From Pseudomonadota bacterium (GTDB lineage: Bacteria > Desulfobacterota > Desulfarculia > Desulfarculales > Desulfarculaceae), in NCBI GenBank assembly GCA_018902755.1, contig JAHIQI010000024.1:1-64000 (forward strand): a stretch of DNA of 64,000 nt. Reading direction: 5' to 3'. Below are positions 41,188 to 50,104 of the stretch, in pieces. The notes under the pieces are model-generated. The model was not told where the DNA came from, did no database searches, and saw nothing but the letters and a program-made list of their open reading frames with translations. Positions within the stretch are counted from its first letter, which is position 1; each line of letters opens with the position of its first letter. The position numbers and the translations under genes were made by a program.

Positions 41188-41808
41188 CTAGGGCAGGGCG
41201 TTGTTGAGCTTGCCGGCCCAGTGGTCGTAGGCGTCGGTGTTCAGGTGCAGGTTGTCGCTGAGCAGGTACTCGATCTTCAGATAGCCGTCCTGGGCCATGG
41301 AGGAGTTGAGGTCCAGCCAGGTCTCGCCCTGGGTGCTGGTCATGGAGGACAACAGGTTGTTGAGTTGGGTCACCTTGACGTTGATGGCGTAGGAGTTGGG
41401 GTAGCCCGAGCCGGTGTGCAGGGTGGACTGCATGATGACGATGACCCCGGCGGCCTTGGAACGCACCACCATCTGGCGCAGGTTGTTGTAGACCGTGGAC
41501 ACCGCCACGTTGCGGATGATGTCATTGATGCCGCCCATGATGCAGATGACCTTGGGCTTTTTGGCCAGGGCCGTGCTGAGTCGCGAGAGCATGCCGCTGG
41601 TGGTGTCGCCGTCCACGCCGTAGTTCAGGATGGTGTTGTTGGGGAACAACCCCGACCAGGAGCCTCGGTGGGTGATGGAGTTGCCGAACATGATGATGAT
41701 GTCGTCAGGGCCCAGGGAGTTGCCTCCCTCGCCCCCGCCGCCGCCGCAGGCTCCGGCCAAGCCAAGGGCCAGGGACAACAACAGGATGATGACCAGCCGC
41801 ATTTTCAT
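41188..41808 (-). CDS. SGNH/GDSL-family hydrolase lipoprotein, 206 aa
   Basis: The N-terminus is a lipoprotein signal (MKMRLVIILLLSLALG, lipobox LAGAC, then a Gly-rich linker), so the protein is anchored in the envelope. SGNH blocks are seen: IMFGNSITHRG with the nucleophile Ser (GNS rather than GDS), the oxyanion Gly, MGGIND with the Asn, and SDNLHLN with the Asp-His pair. It probably de-esterifies a lipid, acyl chain or polysaccharide. The gene stands alone between the terminator and the divergent rhodanese gene. Confidence 0.86.
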   Translation of the reverse strand: MKMRLVIILLLSLALGLAGACGGGGGEGGNSLGPDDIIIMFGNSITHRGSWSGLFPNNTILNYGVDGDTTSGMLSRLSTALAKKPKVICIMGGINDIIRNVAVSTVYNNLRQMVVRSKAAGVIVIMQSTLHTGSGYPNSYAINVKVTQLNNLLSSMTSTQGETWLDLNSSMAQDGYLKIEYLLSDNLHLNTDAYDHWAGKLNNALP

Positions 41809-41993
41809 GCTGCTCTCCTCCGTTGGTTAACCCGTCACGAGAATAGGTCTCAGTCAAGATTTAATAACCGGAGACGATAGCACCATTGTGCCCATTTGAC
41901 AAACGCCAAAATTAAAAAAGCCTACCGTCTGGTTGGTTGCGGCCGTGGCGGCGGAGGGCTACACTGAAAGGCGTACACCGGGAGAAAGAGCCC

Positions 41994-42473
41994 TTGAGCC
42001 GCGGACAATCGTCATACATCCTATTATATTGCATGCTTATGCTGCTTATCGCGGCCGTGGCGGGCTTGGCCTTCAACCTGCTGACCCCCCAGGGCGTCGG
42101 TTGGACCCCCAGCCACGTGAGCCGGCCCCTGTGGAGCGCCGTGGACCTGGCCCAGGCGGTTGGGCTGCAAAAGGACGGCGCGCTGCTGGTGGACGCCCGT
42201 GACCCCGGCGACTACAAGCTTAGCCGGGCCGCCGGGGCGGTGAATCTTTACCCCGAAGAATTTGACCTGCTGTGGCCCCTGTTGGGGCCCACTCTGCGCC
42301 AGGCCCCGGCGGTGGTGGTCTATGGCCGCTATTTCAGCCGCTGGCCCGCCGCCCAAGTGGCCCAGATTTTGCGAGGCCAGGGTTTGCCCAAGGTCTATGT
42401 GATGTTGGGAGGCCTGTCCGACTGGCAAAAGGCCGGCCTGCCCATGAAGACCCCCCGGAGGAAGCGGCCATGA
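41994..42473 (+). CDS. Membrane-anchored rhodanese-like domain protein without catalytic cysteine, 159 aa
   Basis: TTG 41994 has GGAG upstream and gives an N-terminal anchor helix (YILLYCMLMLLIAAVAGLAF). The rhodanese domain (about 50-150) has LLVDARDPGDYKLSRAAGAV and ends VYVMLGGLSDWQKAGLPM. The active-site loop normally CRxGxR reads VYGRYFSRW, so the sulfur-accepting Cys is absent and classic sulfurtransfer is unlikely. It is translationally coupled (ATGA) to the MauE/DoxX gene. Confidence 0.8.
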   Translation: MSRGQSSYILLYCMLMLLIAAVAGLAFNLLTPQGVGWTPSHVSRPLWSAVDLAQAVGLQKDGALLVDARDPGDYKLSRAAGAVNLYPEEFDLLWPLLGPTLRQAPAVVVYGRYFSRWPAAQVAQILRGQGLPKVYVMLGGLSDWQKAGLPMKTPRRKRP

Positions 42474-42943
42474 AGAGCCTGGGCGAACTCATCTCCCTGG
42501 CCTGCCGCCTTTTCCTGGCCGGGCTTTTCCTGTGGGCGGCCCACGACAAGGTGTGGGACCCGGCCTCCTTCGCGGCGGCGGTGGCCCGCTACGACCTCAT
42601 CCCCATGGGCCTGGTGAACCCCTCCAGCGTGCTGCTGGCCTGGTTGGAGCTGGTGGTGGGGCTGTGCCTGCTGGTGGGCCTGGCCACCAGGGCGGCGGCC
42701 TTGTGGTCGGCCCTGCTGCTGGCGTTCTTCACCGGCCTGATGATCTACGCCGGGATGACCGGCGCGGGTTTCGACTGCGGCTGCTTCCCCGGCGAGGCGG
42801 GCCACCCTGCGGGATACGAGTCGGCGGTGCGCGACGCCCTGATGATGCTGCCCGCCCTGTGGCTGCTGATTTTGCCCGGCCGCTGGCTGGCCCTCACCGG
42901 CCGCCGTCGGGAGCGCCCGGACCGGCTCACCCTATCCGTTTAA
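42470..42943 (+). CDS. MauE/DoxX-family membrane protein, 157 aa
   Basis: ATG 42470 overlaps the rhodanese stop and has GGAGGAAG upstream. Four hydrophobic helices match MauE/DoxX: LACRLFLAGLFLWAAHDKVW at the start, LAWLELVVGLCLLVGLATRA, then GMTGAGFDCGCFPGEAGH with the paired cysteines typical of MauE-like thiol proteins. Such proteins work in quinone-linked thiol/disulfide metabolism or methylamine dehydrogenase maturation. The coupling to a rhodanese-like partner suggests a membrane sulfur or thiol function (inference). Its end overlaps the convergent rubrerythrin gene by 17 bp. Confidence 0.85.
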   Translation: MKSLGELISLACRLFLAGLFLWAAHDKVWDPASFAAAVARYDLIPMGLVNPSSVLLAWLELVVGLCLLVGLATRAAALWSALLLAFFTGLMIYAGMTGAGFDCGCFPGEAGHPAGYESAVRDALMMLPALWLLILPGRWLALTGRRRERPDRLTLSV

Positions 42944-43538
42944 AACTGTCTTTCCCGCTGCGGCACACCGGGCAGGCGTCCGGGGTGTGGTCCTCGAACA
43001 CGTAGCCGCAAACCTCGCACACGTGGTAGGTGACCTCGCGCCCCCCGGCCAGGGCCGAAAGAGCCCGCTTGTACAACTCGGCGTGGCGGGCCTCCACGTC
43101 CCTGGCCCGCACCAGGGCCCACTCCAGGTCCGGCCGCTTGGCCCCCACCGCCCCGGCCAATATGGGCGGGTAGTGCTCGGCCTTGGCGGCCAGTTCGTGC
43201 TCAAAGGCGGCCCGCAGGTTGGCCTCGGTGTCGCCCACCTCCCCCTCCAGGTAGTTCAGCATCTCCTTTGCGTGCACCGCCTCGGCCTCGGCCACCGCCT
43301 TGAACAGGGCGGCCACCTGGGGCAGCTCCTCCTTGGCCGCCTGGCGGGCGAAGGCCTGGTTGCGCACCGCGGCCTTGGACTCCCCGGCAAAGGCCGCCCG
43401 CACCATCGCCTCCAACTCCGGGGGCAGGGGCTCCATGAGCACGAAGCGGTTTTCGTCCGCCCCGCACTGGGGGCACTTGGCGGGTGGTCGCTTGCCCTCG
43501 TGGATGTAGCCGCAGACCGTGCAGCGCCAGCGCTTCAT
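42927..43538 (-). CDS. Rubrerythrin with rubredoxin-like centres at both ends, 203 aa
   Basis: ATG 43538 has GGAGGAGAT upstream. The N-terminus is a rubredoxin-like CTVCGY...CPQCG (about residues 5-26), followed by a four-helix ferritin-like diiron domain (about 40-165; motifs GESKAAVRNQAFARQA, EAEAVHAKEML and RDVEARHAELY). A second rubredoxin-like CEVCGY...CPVC closes the protein. Classic rubrerythrin has only the C-terminal rubredoxin, and reverse rubrerythrin only the N-terminal one. It reduces peroxide in anaerobes. It is coupled (4 bp overlap) to the ferredoxin gene. Confidence 0.9.
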   Translation of the reverse strand: MKRWRCTVCGYIHEGKRPPAKCPQCGADENRFVLMEPLPPELEAMVRAAFAGESKAAVRNQAFARQAAKEELPQVAALFKAVAEAEAVHAKEMLNYLEGEVGDTEANLRAAFEHELAAKAEHYPPILAGAVGAKRPDLEWALVRARDVEARHAELYKRALSALAGGREVTYHVCEVCGYVFEDHTPDACPVCRSGKDSFKRIG

Positions 43539-43732
43539 GGCATCTCCTCCCAAAATATGGCGTCGGCCGGGCAGTCGGCCATGGCCTCGTCCACCTCCGG
43601 CGGGTAGGCGTCCATCTCGGCCACCTCTATGTAGCCGCCCGCCTGGTTCAGCCTGAACACCTGGGGAGCCAGGTCCAGACAGCCCTCGCACAGGGTGCAG
43701 GCGGCCATGTCCACCACCGGCCGTTGGGGCAT
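43535..43732 (-). CDS. [4Fe-4S] ferredoxin, 65 aa
   Basis: A short single-cluster ferredoxin: AACTLCEGCLDLAPQVF supplies the first cysteines and MADCPADAI the last, with the acidic C-terminus usual in this group. GAGGAG lies just before the ATG. The stop overlaps the rubrerythrin start (ATGA), so it is a likely electron donor to that enzyme (inference). Confidence 0.9.
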   Translation of the reverse strand: MPQRPVVDMAACTLCEGCLDLAPQVFRLNQAGGYIEVAEMDAYPPEVDEAMADCPADAIFWEEMP

Positions 43733-43798
43733 ATTCTCCTCGCAAAATCAAGGCGGGCCGGCCCGCCTGGACCGGCCCGGCATAGTCTGAAGGGGGGC

Positions 43799-44551
43799 CT
43801 ATTTTCTTTCCAGCAACTTTTGGGCCAGGGTCTTCCACTCGGCGTCCTCAGGCTCCAGGCCCGGCTCCACCGGCCCGGCGATCACCGCCTTGAGCACTTG
43901 GTTGGCCTCATGGCCCTGGTCCTCGTCGATCAAGACTTCGGCCAGGTAGATGTGGTTCAAGTAGCGGTGGGGACCCTTTTTGACCGCGATCTTGAGGTTT
44001 TCGATGGCCTTTTCATTGTCCCCGCCGAACAGGCCGGGCAGCTTGAAGTACAGCCTTCCCAACACTCGGTAGGGGCCGCCCGCCTCGTAATTGGGGTCCA
44101 GTTCGATGACCGTGGCCATTTCCTTCTTGATGGGGTCCACCAGGGACAGGCTCTCCATGACCCCCTTGGCGCTGCCGTACACCCCGTAGTTGACCCCCAG
44201 CCAGTAGTGGCCGGGCAGGCTCTTGGGGTTGATGGCGATGGCCTGCTTGGCCGCGTCCACCCCGCTCTGGAAAACCGCGAGCTTCTGGTCCTTGGGCACG
44301 TGGGAGCCCACCCAGTACTGGGTCCGGGAGAGCTTCCAGGCGGCCTCCTCGCTCTTGGGGTCCGCGGTCAGGGCCTGCTTGTAGAGCCCTGCCGCTTCCT
44401 TGGCCTTGGCCAGGTCGGCCCGCTGGGCGTAGAGCGCATCGCCCTGGGCGATCAGCTCGGCGGTGGCGGCGGCCAGGGCGGCCCCGGCCAGGCATAGGCA
44501 GAGCAGCCCCAAGGCGGCGGCGACGGCGAATTTTTTGGCGATGGACGGCAT
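43799..44551 (-). CDS. Exported TPR-repeat protein, 250 aa
   Basis: A signal peptide is seen (MPSIAKKF, hydrophobic core to AGAALAAA). The mature part has helical tetratricopeptide-type units (ALYAQRADLAKAKEAAGLYK; AIAINPKSLPGHYWLGVNYG; ELDPNYEAGGPYRVLGRLYF). It ends with VLKAVIAGPVEPG and a helix. Such periplasmic TPR proteins usually hold protein complexes together; no enzymatic motif is visible. GGGAGGGGG lies upstream of the ATG. Confidence 0.82.
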   Translation of the reverse strand: MPSIAKKFAVAAALGLLCLCLAGAALAAATAELIAQGDALYAQRADLAKAKEAAGLYKQALTADPKSEEAAWKLSRTQYWVGSHVPKDQKLAVFQSGVDAAKQAIAINPKSLPGHYWLGVNYGVYGSAKGVMESLSLVDPIKKEMATVIELDPNYEAGGPYRVLGRLYFKLPGLFGGDNEKAIENLKIAVKKGPHRYLNHIYLAEVLIDEDQGHEANQVLKAVIAGPVEPGLEPEDAEWKTLAQKLLERK

Positions 44552-44644
44552 GTATCCCCCTCCCGGAAAACGGGGCCTGGGCCCCGGCGCGCGTGCGGGC
44601 TGCGCCTGTTGATCTATTACTTTACCTCTGGTGGGCCGCCGGGC

Positions 44645-45445
44645 TCAAGCTCCCTTCAAGAACGAACGCACGAAGTTCTCATAGGAGAGCTGGCCCTGGG
44701 TCATGGCCATGAGGCTGCTTTCGCGGCCAAAGAGCTCTTCCACCATCCGTGGCGGCTCCATGCCCCGGGCGGCCAGGTCGGCCACCTTGGCGGCCATCTC
44801 CTGTAAAAAGGCGATGCTCGCCGCCAGGGCCGGGGCCGCCGGGTCCACCACATCGCCCATGCCGGTGAACATCACCTTGGGCTGCCGGGCGGCCAACGCC
44901 TTTTGCGCGGCCAGGATCTGGCGGCTGTTCTCGTGGTCCCGGCTGGTCTTTTGCTGGGGAGCCACCCACAGGTCGCTGACAAAGGCCCAGCCCTGGTGGG
45001 GCTCGTAGTACACCACCAGGTCGTCGCTGTGGCCGGGGGCGGGGATCACCTCCAGGCGGTGCTGGCCCGCCCGCACCTCATCTCCCAAGGGCTGGGGACG
45101 GCTGGGCGGGGCCGGTCCCCACATGAGCATCTGGTAGGGGTATAGCTTCTTCTCGGGCGCGGCCAGGCGCTCCAGGGAGGCGGCGGGGGCGTACATCTCC
45201 ACCCCCAGCCTCTCGGCCAACAGGGCGTTGCCCCCGATGTGGTCCTCATGGTGGTGGGTGTTGAGCACCGCGCGCACCCCCCGGCCAACCAGGGCCTGGG
45301 CCAGCTCCTCGGCGGTGTGTGCGCAGCCGCTGTCCACCAGCACGTCGCCCACCTGATAGGCGGCGCACCAATACATGACCCTACCGCCCATCTCCCGCCC
45401 CATCTTGAAACAGGTCACCGGCCCGTGCTGGCTGATCCGGATCAT
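44645..45445 (-). CDS. Metallo-beta-lactamase-fold hydrolase, 266 aa
   Basis: Intracellular MBL protein: VLVDSGCAHTAEELA, the metal motif LNTHHHEDHIGGN, a later EVIPAPGHSDDLVVYYE and FVSDLWV supplying further ligands. It resembles glyoxalase II-like and related hydrolases but has no decisive substrate signature. The ATG has GGGAGGAG upstream. It is divergent from the TlpA-like gene at 45514. Confidence 0.82.
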   Translation of the reverse strand: MIRISQHGPVTCFKMGREMGGRVMYWCAAYQVGDVLVDSGCAHTAEELAQALVGRGVRAVLNTHHHEDHIGGNALLAERLGVEMYAPAASLERLAAPEKKLYPYQMLMWGPAPPSRPQPLGDEVRAGQHRLEVIPAPGHSDDLVVYYEPHQGWAFVSDLWVAPQQKTSRDHENSRQILAAQKALAARQPKVMFTGMGDVVDPAAPALAASIAFLQEMAAKVADLAARGMEPPRMVEELFGRESSLMAMTQGQLSYENFVRSFLKGA

Positions 45446-45513
45446 TACTCCTCCCTGGTCCTTGCGCCGGGCCTCTGCTAAAGTGGAAAAAAATCTTCAG
45501 CCTGGGAGACGCC

Positions 45514-46017
45514 GTGCGAATTTGCGCCGTTGTAAGCCTGATTTTGGTTCTATGCCTGGCCGCCCCCGCCCTGGCCCTGGTGGGCCCGGGAAAACCCCTG
45601 GCCGATCTCACCCTGCCCGACACCGAGGGAGCCAAGCACAGCCTGGCCGAGTTGGTGAAGGGCAAGGCGGCGGTGATCGTCTACTGGTCGGTGAGCTGCC
45701 CCCACTGCCGCACCGAGATACCCCACCTGCTTTCCATGGCCCAGAGCCTGGAGGGCAACCCCATGGTCATGCTTTTCGTCAACGTGGACGGCAAGGCCAT
45801 GACCCCGGCGGTGAAGGCCTACGCCCAGCGGGAAGGCCTGCCTCAGCCCTGGCTGATGGACATGGGCCCTAACGACTCCCTGCCCATGGCCGACGCCTAC
45901 GACATCATCGGCACCCCGGCGGTGCTGGTGCTGGACAAGAGCGGCAAGCTGCTCCTGTCCCAGGAGCTCAAGCCTGATCTTAAGAAGATCAAGGATGCCT
46001 TGCGCGACGCCTTCTAG
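45514..46017 (+). CDS. TlpA/ResA-like exported thioredoxin, 167 aa
   Basis: GTG 45514 has GGGAG upstream and starts a signal peptide (MRICAVVSLILVLCLAAPAL). The thioredoxin fold carries the redox site SVSCPHCRTEIP and the cis-Pro loop IGTPAVLVLD. It acts outside the membrane, reducing disulfides or handling thiols, for example in cytochrome maturation. CPHC is more DsbA/TlpA-like than the CGPC of cytosolic thioredoxin. Confidence 0.87.
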   Translation: MRICAVVSLILVLCLAAPALALVGPGKPLADLTLPDTEGAKHSLAELVKGKAAVIVYWSVSCPHCRTEIPHLLSMAQSLEGNPMVMLFVNVDGKAMTPAVKAYAQREGLPQPWLMDMGPNDSLPMADAYDIIGTPAVLVLDKSGKLLLSQELKPDLKKIKDALRDAF

Positions 46018-46042
46018 CCCGGCTATTTTAGGCAGGCCGGGC
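46017..46042 (+). terminator. Hairpin after the thioredoxin-like gene
   Basis: GCCCGGC and GCCGGGC form a seven-base-pair stem overlapping the stop codon region, followed by GGCTTTG. It is a plausible but weak terminator between convergent genes. Confidence 0.45.
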
Positions 46043-46124
46043 GGCTTTGAACAACGATTCAGTTTTATCGCTGTCGGTTTACTAGGAATCTAGGCTTCCC
46101 GGAGTGGCTGGCGAAGCCGAGAGG

Positions 46125-46808
46125 TCATTCCAGCAGTTCCTTGAGGCACACCAGCAACCTCCCCACCGGCCGGGCGTTGGCCAACTGGTGATTGAAGCAC
46201 AGCACCAGGGGCAGGCGCCCCCGGTCCAGGGAGCCGGGGTAAAGGGCCATGGAGTGGGCCGGGGTGAAGGATGCCTCCTCGATGCCTTTGAGGCCCACCA
46301 TGCTGATGAACAGCGGGGCGTTGCGCCGGGCGTAGTCCTGGGCGAAGGCGCCGGTCAGGCGCTCGGCCCAGTAAGAGGCCACGGGCATGGTTTCGCGCAT
46401 CCGGCCCCTGAGGCCGGGTAGGCCCAGGGCCCCCTGGCGGGCGCGCAAAAGCTCCTCCAGGGCGTCCAGCTCCAGGTGATGGGCTGCTTCCAGCACCACC
46501 ATGTCGCAGGAGGCGTCGCCGTTTTCCAGCACCACCGCCACCCTGACCGGCCAGCCCGCCCAGGCCGGGCGGCCCCAGAAGGTGAAAAAGTTCAGGCGAG
46601 GGTGCAGGGCCAGGGCGGCCGAGGCGGCCCAGGCGATGGCGGCCAGCCGCCGCCAGGGCGAGGCGTCCGCCAGGGCGGGGCGCAGGTGGGCTGTGGTTTT
46701 CAGGGTCACGCCGGGGGTCAGCTCGAAGCCGCGCCACCAGGCCCGGCGGGCGAAACGGTTGCCCTCGTGGGCCACGGGCAGGGGGCGGGGCGTGCGGTGG
46801 TGCTTCAC
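46125..46808 (-). CDS. Stand-alone 2-oxoacid dehydrogenase E2/CAT-like acyltransferase domain, 227 aa
   Basis: GTG 46808 has GGAG five bases upstream; the longer frame overlaps the divergent region. The sequence matches the catalytic domain of E2 acyltransferases and chloramphenicol acetyltransferase, with LNFFTFWGRPAWAGWPVRVA in the middle and LPLVLCFNHQLANARPVGRL near the end. The HxxxDG active-site motif reads HQLANA, so the His is kept but the Asp is Asn and the Gly is Ala. Lipoyl and E1-binding domains are absent. CoA-dependent acyl transfer is possible but unproved. Confidence 0.78.
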   Translation of the reverse strand: MKHHRTPRPLPVAHEGNRFARRAWWRGFELTPGVTLKTTAHLRPALADASPWRRLAAIAWAASAALALHPRLNFFTFWGRPAWAGWPVRVAVVLENGDASCDMVVLEAAHHLELDALEELLRARQGALGLPGLRGRMRETMPVASYWAERLTGAFAQDYARRNAPLFISMVGLKGIEEASFTPAHSMALYPGSLDRGRLPLVLCFNHQLANARPVGRLLVCLKELLE

Positions 46809-46934
46809 TGGTTCTCCGCTGAAACAGGGGTTGTCTCCAGCAATACCTTGCCCGGAGCCCCAACGCAAGAGGACCTTGACCACCGCTGGTTCAGGGGGCA
46901 CAATTATGAAAATGATTCCTAAATGGAGGGCGCT

Positions 46935-47606
46935 GTGGACCTGAGCAAGGTTATCAACAGTTCACGTGACCTGGCCCGGCGTTTCGTGGCCCAGGGGCAC
47001 GACACGGTTCGGCTGCCGGTTTTCTCCTTCAGCGATTGGCAGGCCATCTACAAGCGGCCCTCCAGCGGGTCCAGCCTGGCCGATTTCCGCCGCCAGGCCA
47101 AGCAAAACTGGTATCTGATGCATTTCCTACGGGAGATGAACGTGGAGGTGGTGCCGGTGCCGGTGGCCGCCGGACCCTTTGGCCAGTGGGCCGAGGACAG
47201 CGAGCACGACCTGGGCAATGCCCACGATCTGGCCCACGCGGTGGGCGAGTACGTAAACGACCCCGCCGTCCCGCCCGCCGGTTGCCGCCACGGCTCCCTG
47301 AATTCGGCCTACGACGGCCTGGGCGGCCTGGCCACCATCACCGTTTTCGGCGAGGAGGGGGGCACCCCGGAGGTGATGACCGTGGTGCAGCACTCCAGCG
47401 AGGGCCAGGTGCTGCAATCGCTGCAACTGGCGGCGGTGGACTACAGTCCCGAGGCGGCCTGGGAAGAGGCCAAGAAGTTCCTGGACCGGGTGAAGCCCCA
47501 GCGGGTGTACCACGACGAGACGGTCAGGGTGCCCGAGTACTGTAGCGACTGCAACGGGCTGATGGTCAGTGTGGCCTCGCCCGAGGAGGCATCCCTGCCG
47601 CACTAG
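46935..47606 (+). CDS. Hypothetical protein with C-terminal CxxC, 223 aa
   Basis: GTG 46935 has GGAGGGC five bases upstream and is preferred to the ATG four codons earlier. The protein is soluble and acidic in its middle part (PVAAGPFGQWAEDSEHDLGN, AHDLAHAVGEYVNDPAVPPA). The C-terminus contains PEYCSDCNGLM, a possible zinc or thiol site. I do not recognise the family. It is divergent from the E2-like gene across about 125 bp. Confidence 0.7.
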   Translation: MDLSKVINSSRDLARRFVAQGHDTVRLPVFSFSDWQAIYKRPSSGSSLADFRRQAKQNWYLMHFLREMNVEVVPVPVAAGPFGQWAEDSEHDLGNAHDLAHAVGEYVNDPAVPPAGCRHGSLNSAYDGLGGLATITVFGEEGGTPEVMTVVQHSSEGQVLQSLQLAAVDYSPEAAWEEAKKFLDRVKPQRVYHDETVRVPEYCSDCNGLMVSVASPEEASLPH

Positions 47607-47618
47607 CCGGCTTCACCA

Positions 47619-47646
47619 GACGCCGCATGGCTGCGTTTTCGGCGTC
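47619..47646 (+). repeat. GACGCCG/CGGCGTC inverted repeat after the hypothetical gene
   Basis: A seven-base-pair stem with a 14-base loop lies in the 140 bp gap before the groEL terminator. It resembles palindromic intergenic repeats of the REP type, but only one copy was noticed in the window. Confidence 0.3.
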
Positions 47647-47745
47647 ACTCGTTCGCCTGCCGCCTTGTCTTTCGACGCCTGGCGATGCCGAGATTGGGGC
47701 GGGCTGGTTTAAAAGAAGCCTTTAGATAAACGCCGCGCAAAAAAG

Positions 47746-47775
47746 AAAGCCCCCGCTCCGGAGAGCGGGGGCTTT
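47746..47775. terminator. Strong Rho-independent terminator, bidirectional
   Basis: AAAGCCCCCGCTC and GAGCGGGGGCTTT form a perfect thirteen-base-pair stem with loop CGGA, flanked by A-rich and T-rich runs. It ends groEL on the minus strand and the hypothetical gene on the plus strand. Confidence 0.92.
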
Positions 47776-47803
47776 TTCAGTCAGTTGGCTTAAGCGGGGA
47801 GGC

Positions 47804-49462
<1,659 letters not shown>

Positions 49463-49525
49463 AGTTCTATCTTCCTCTCCAAAACTGGAAATTGGTTTTC
49501 TCTAGATAGGGAAGCGAAGGGCGCT

Positions 49526-49813
49526 TTAGGCGATGACGCCCAGAATGTCGTCCTCGCGCATGATCAGGACTTCCTTGCCGTCGATCTTGACCTCGGAGCC
49601 GGAGTACTTGCCGAACAGCACGGTGTCGCCCTTTTTCACGGACATTTCCAGCTTGGTGCCGTTTTCCATGACCTTGCCCGGGCCCACTGCGAGAATCTTG
49701 CCCTGTTGGGGCTTTTCCTTGGCGGAATCGGGGATGATGATGCCGCCGGCGGTCTTGGTCTCTTCTTCCAGCCGCTCTACGATCACGCGGTCCTGCAGCG
49801 GTTTGATTTTCAT
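49526..49813 (-). CDS. groES: Co-chaperonin GroES, 95 aa
   Basis: ATG 49813 (MKIKPLQDRVIVERLEEE) has GGAGAGG upstream; the longer frame adds an unrelated N-terminus. The mobile loop (EEETKTAGGIIIPDSA), the KILAVGPGK strand and the KYSGSEVKIDGKEVLIMRED end are canonical. It caps the GroEL ring as a heptamer. Confidence 0.97.
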   Translation of the reverse strand: MKIKPLQDRVIVERLEEETKTAGGIIIPDSAKEKPQQGKILAVGPGKVMENGTKLEMSVKKGDTVLFGKYSGSEVKIDGKEVLIMREDDILGVIA

Positions 49814-49861
49814 GCGTGCCTCTCCTTTTACGTTAACTAACCGATATGACGAAATTAATTT

Positions 49862-49880
49862 GCCCCGACTCATTCGGGGC
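49862..49880 (-). promoter_or_regulatory. Hairpin in the groES leader
   Basis: GCCCCGA and TCGGGGC form a seven-base-pair stem with a five-base loop, 18 bp inside the transcript side of CIRCE and about 50 bp before groES. It could stabilise the mRNA or modulate translation. Confidence 0.45.
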
Positions 49881-49897
49881 TCTTGAAAGCTTTTCTA

Positions 49898-49924
49898 TTA
49901 GCACTCTCCGACACTGAGTGCTAA
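49898..49924 (-). promoter_or_regulatory. CIRCE operator (HrcA binding site)
   Basis: TTAGCACTC (49898-49906), nine bases, then GAGTGCTAA (49916-49924) is a perfect match to the CIRCE consensus. It lies just downstream of the groES promoter, so HrcA binding would block initiation. No hrcA gene is in the window. Confidence 0.97.
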
Positions 49925-49932
49925 CTAGTCGA

Positions 49933-49961
49933 ACCATAAGCACCAAGTGCTTGCTTTGCAA
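49933..49961 (-). promoter_or_regulatory. Sigma-70-type promoter of groES-groEL
   Basis: On the minus strand TTGCAA (49961-49956), 17 bp, TATGGT (49938-49933). The predicted start falls at the edge of CIRCE. The spacer contains the palindrome AAGCAC-CAA-GTGCTT (49938-49952). Confidence 0.8.
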
Positions 49962-50104
49962 GGGGTTGACCCAAATTTTTTGTAAAAAATTTGGAGGATC
50001 GGCAGCGGCCGGGAAGGGTGATTTCAGCCGAGCCGGGCGCTTGAAGCGCTTGGTGAATTAAGCATAACGGAATTTGGCCGGAACGCCCACCCTGGATGCG
50101 CCGC

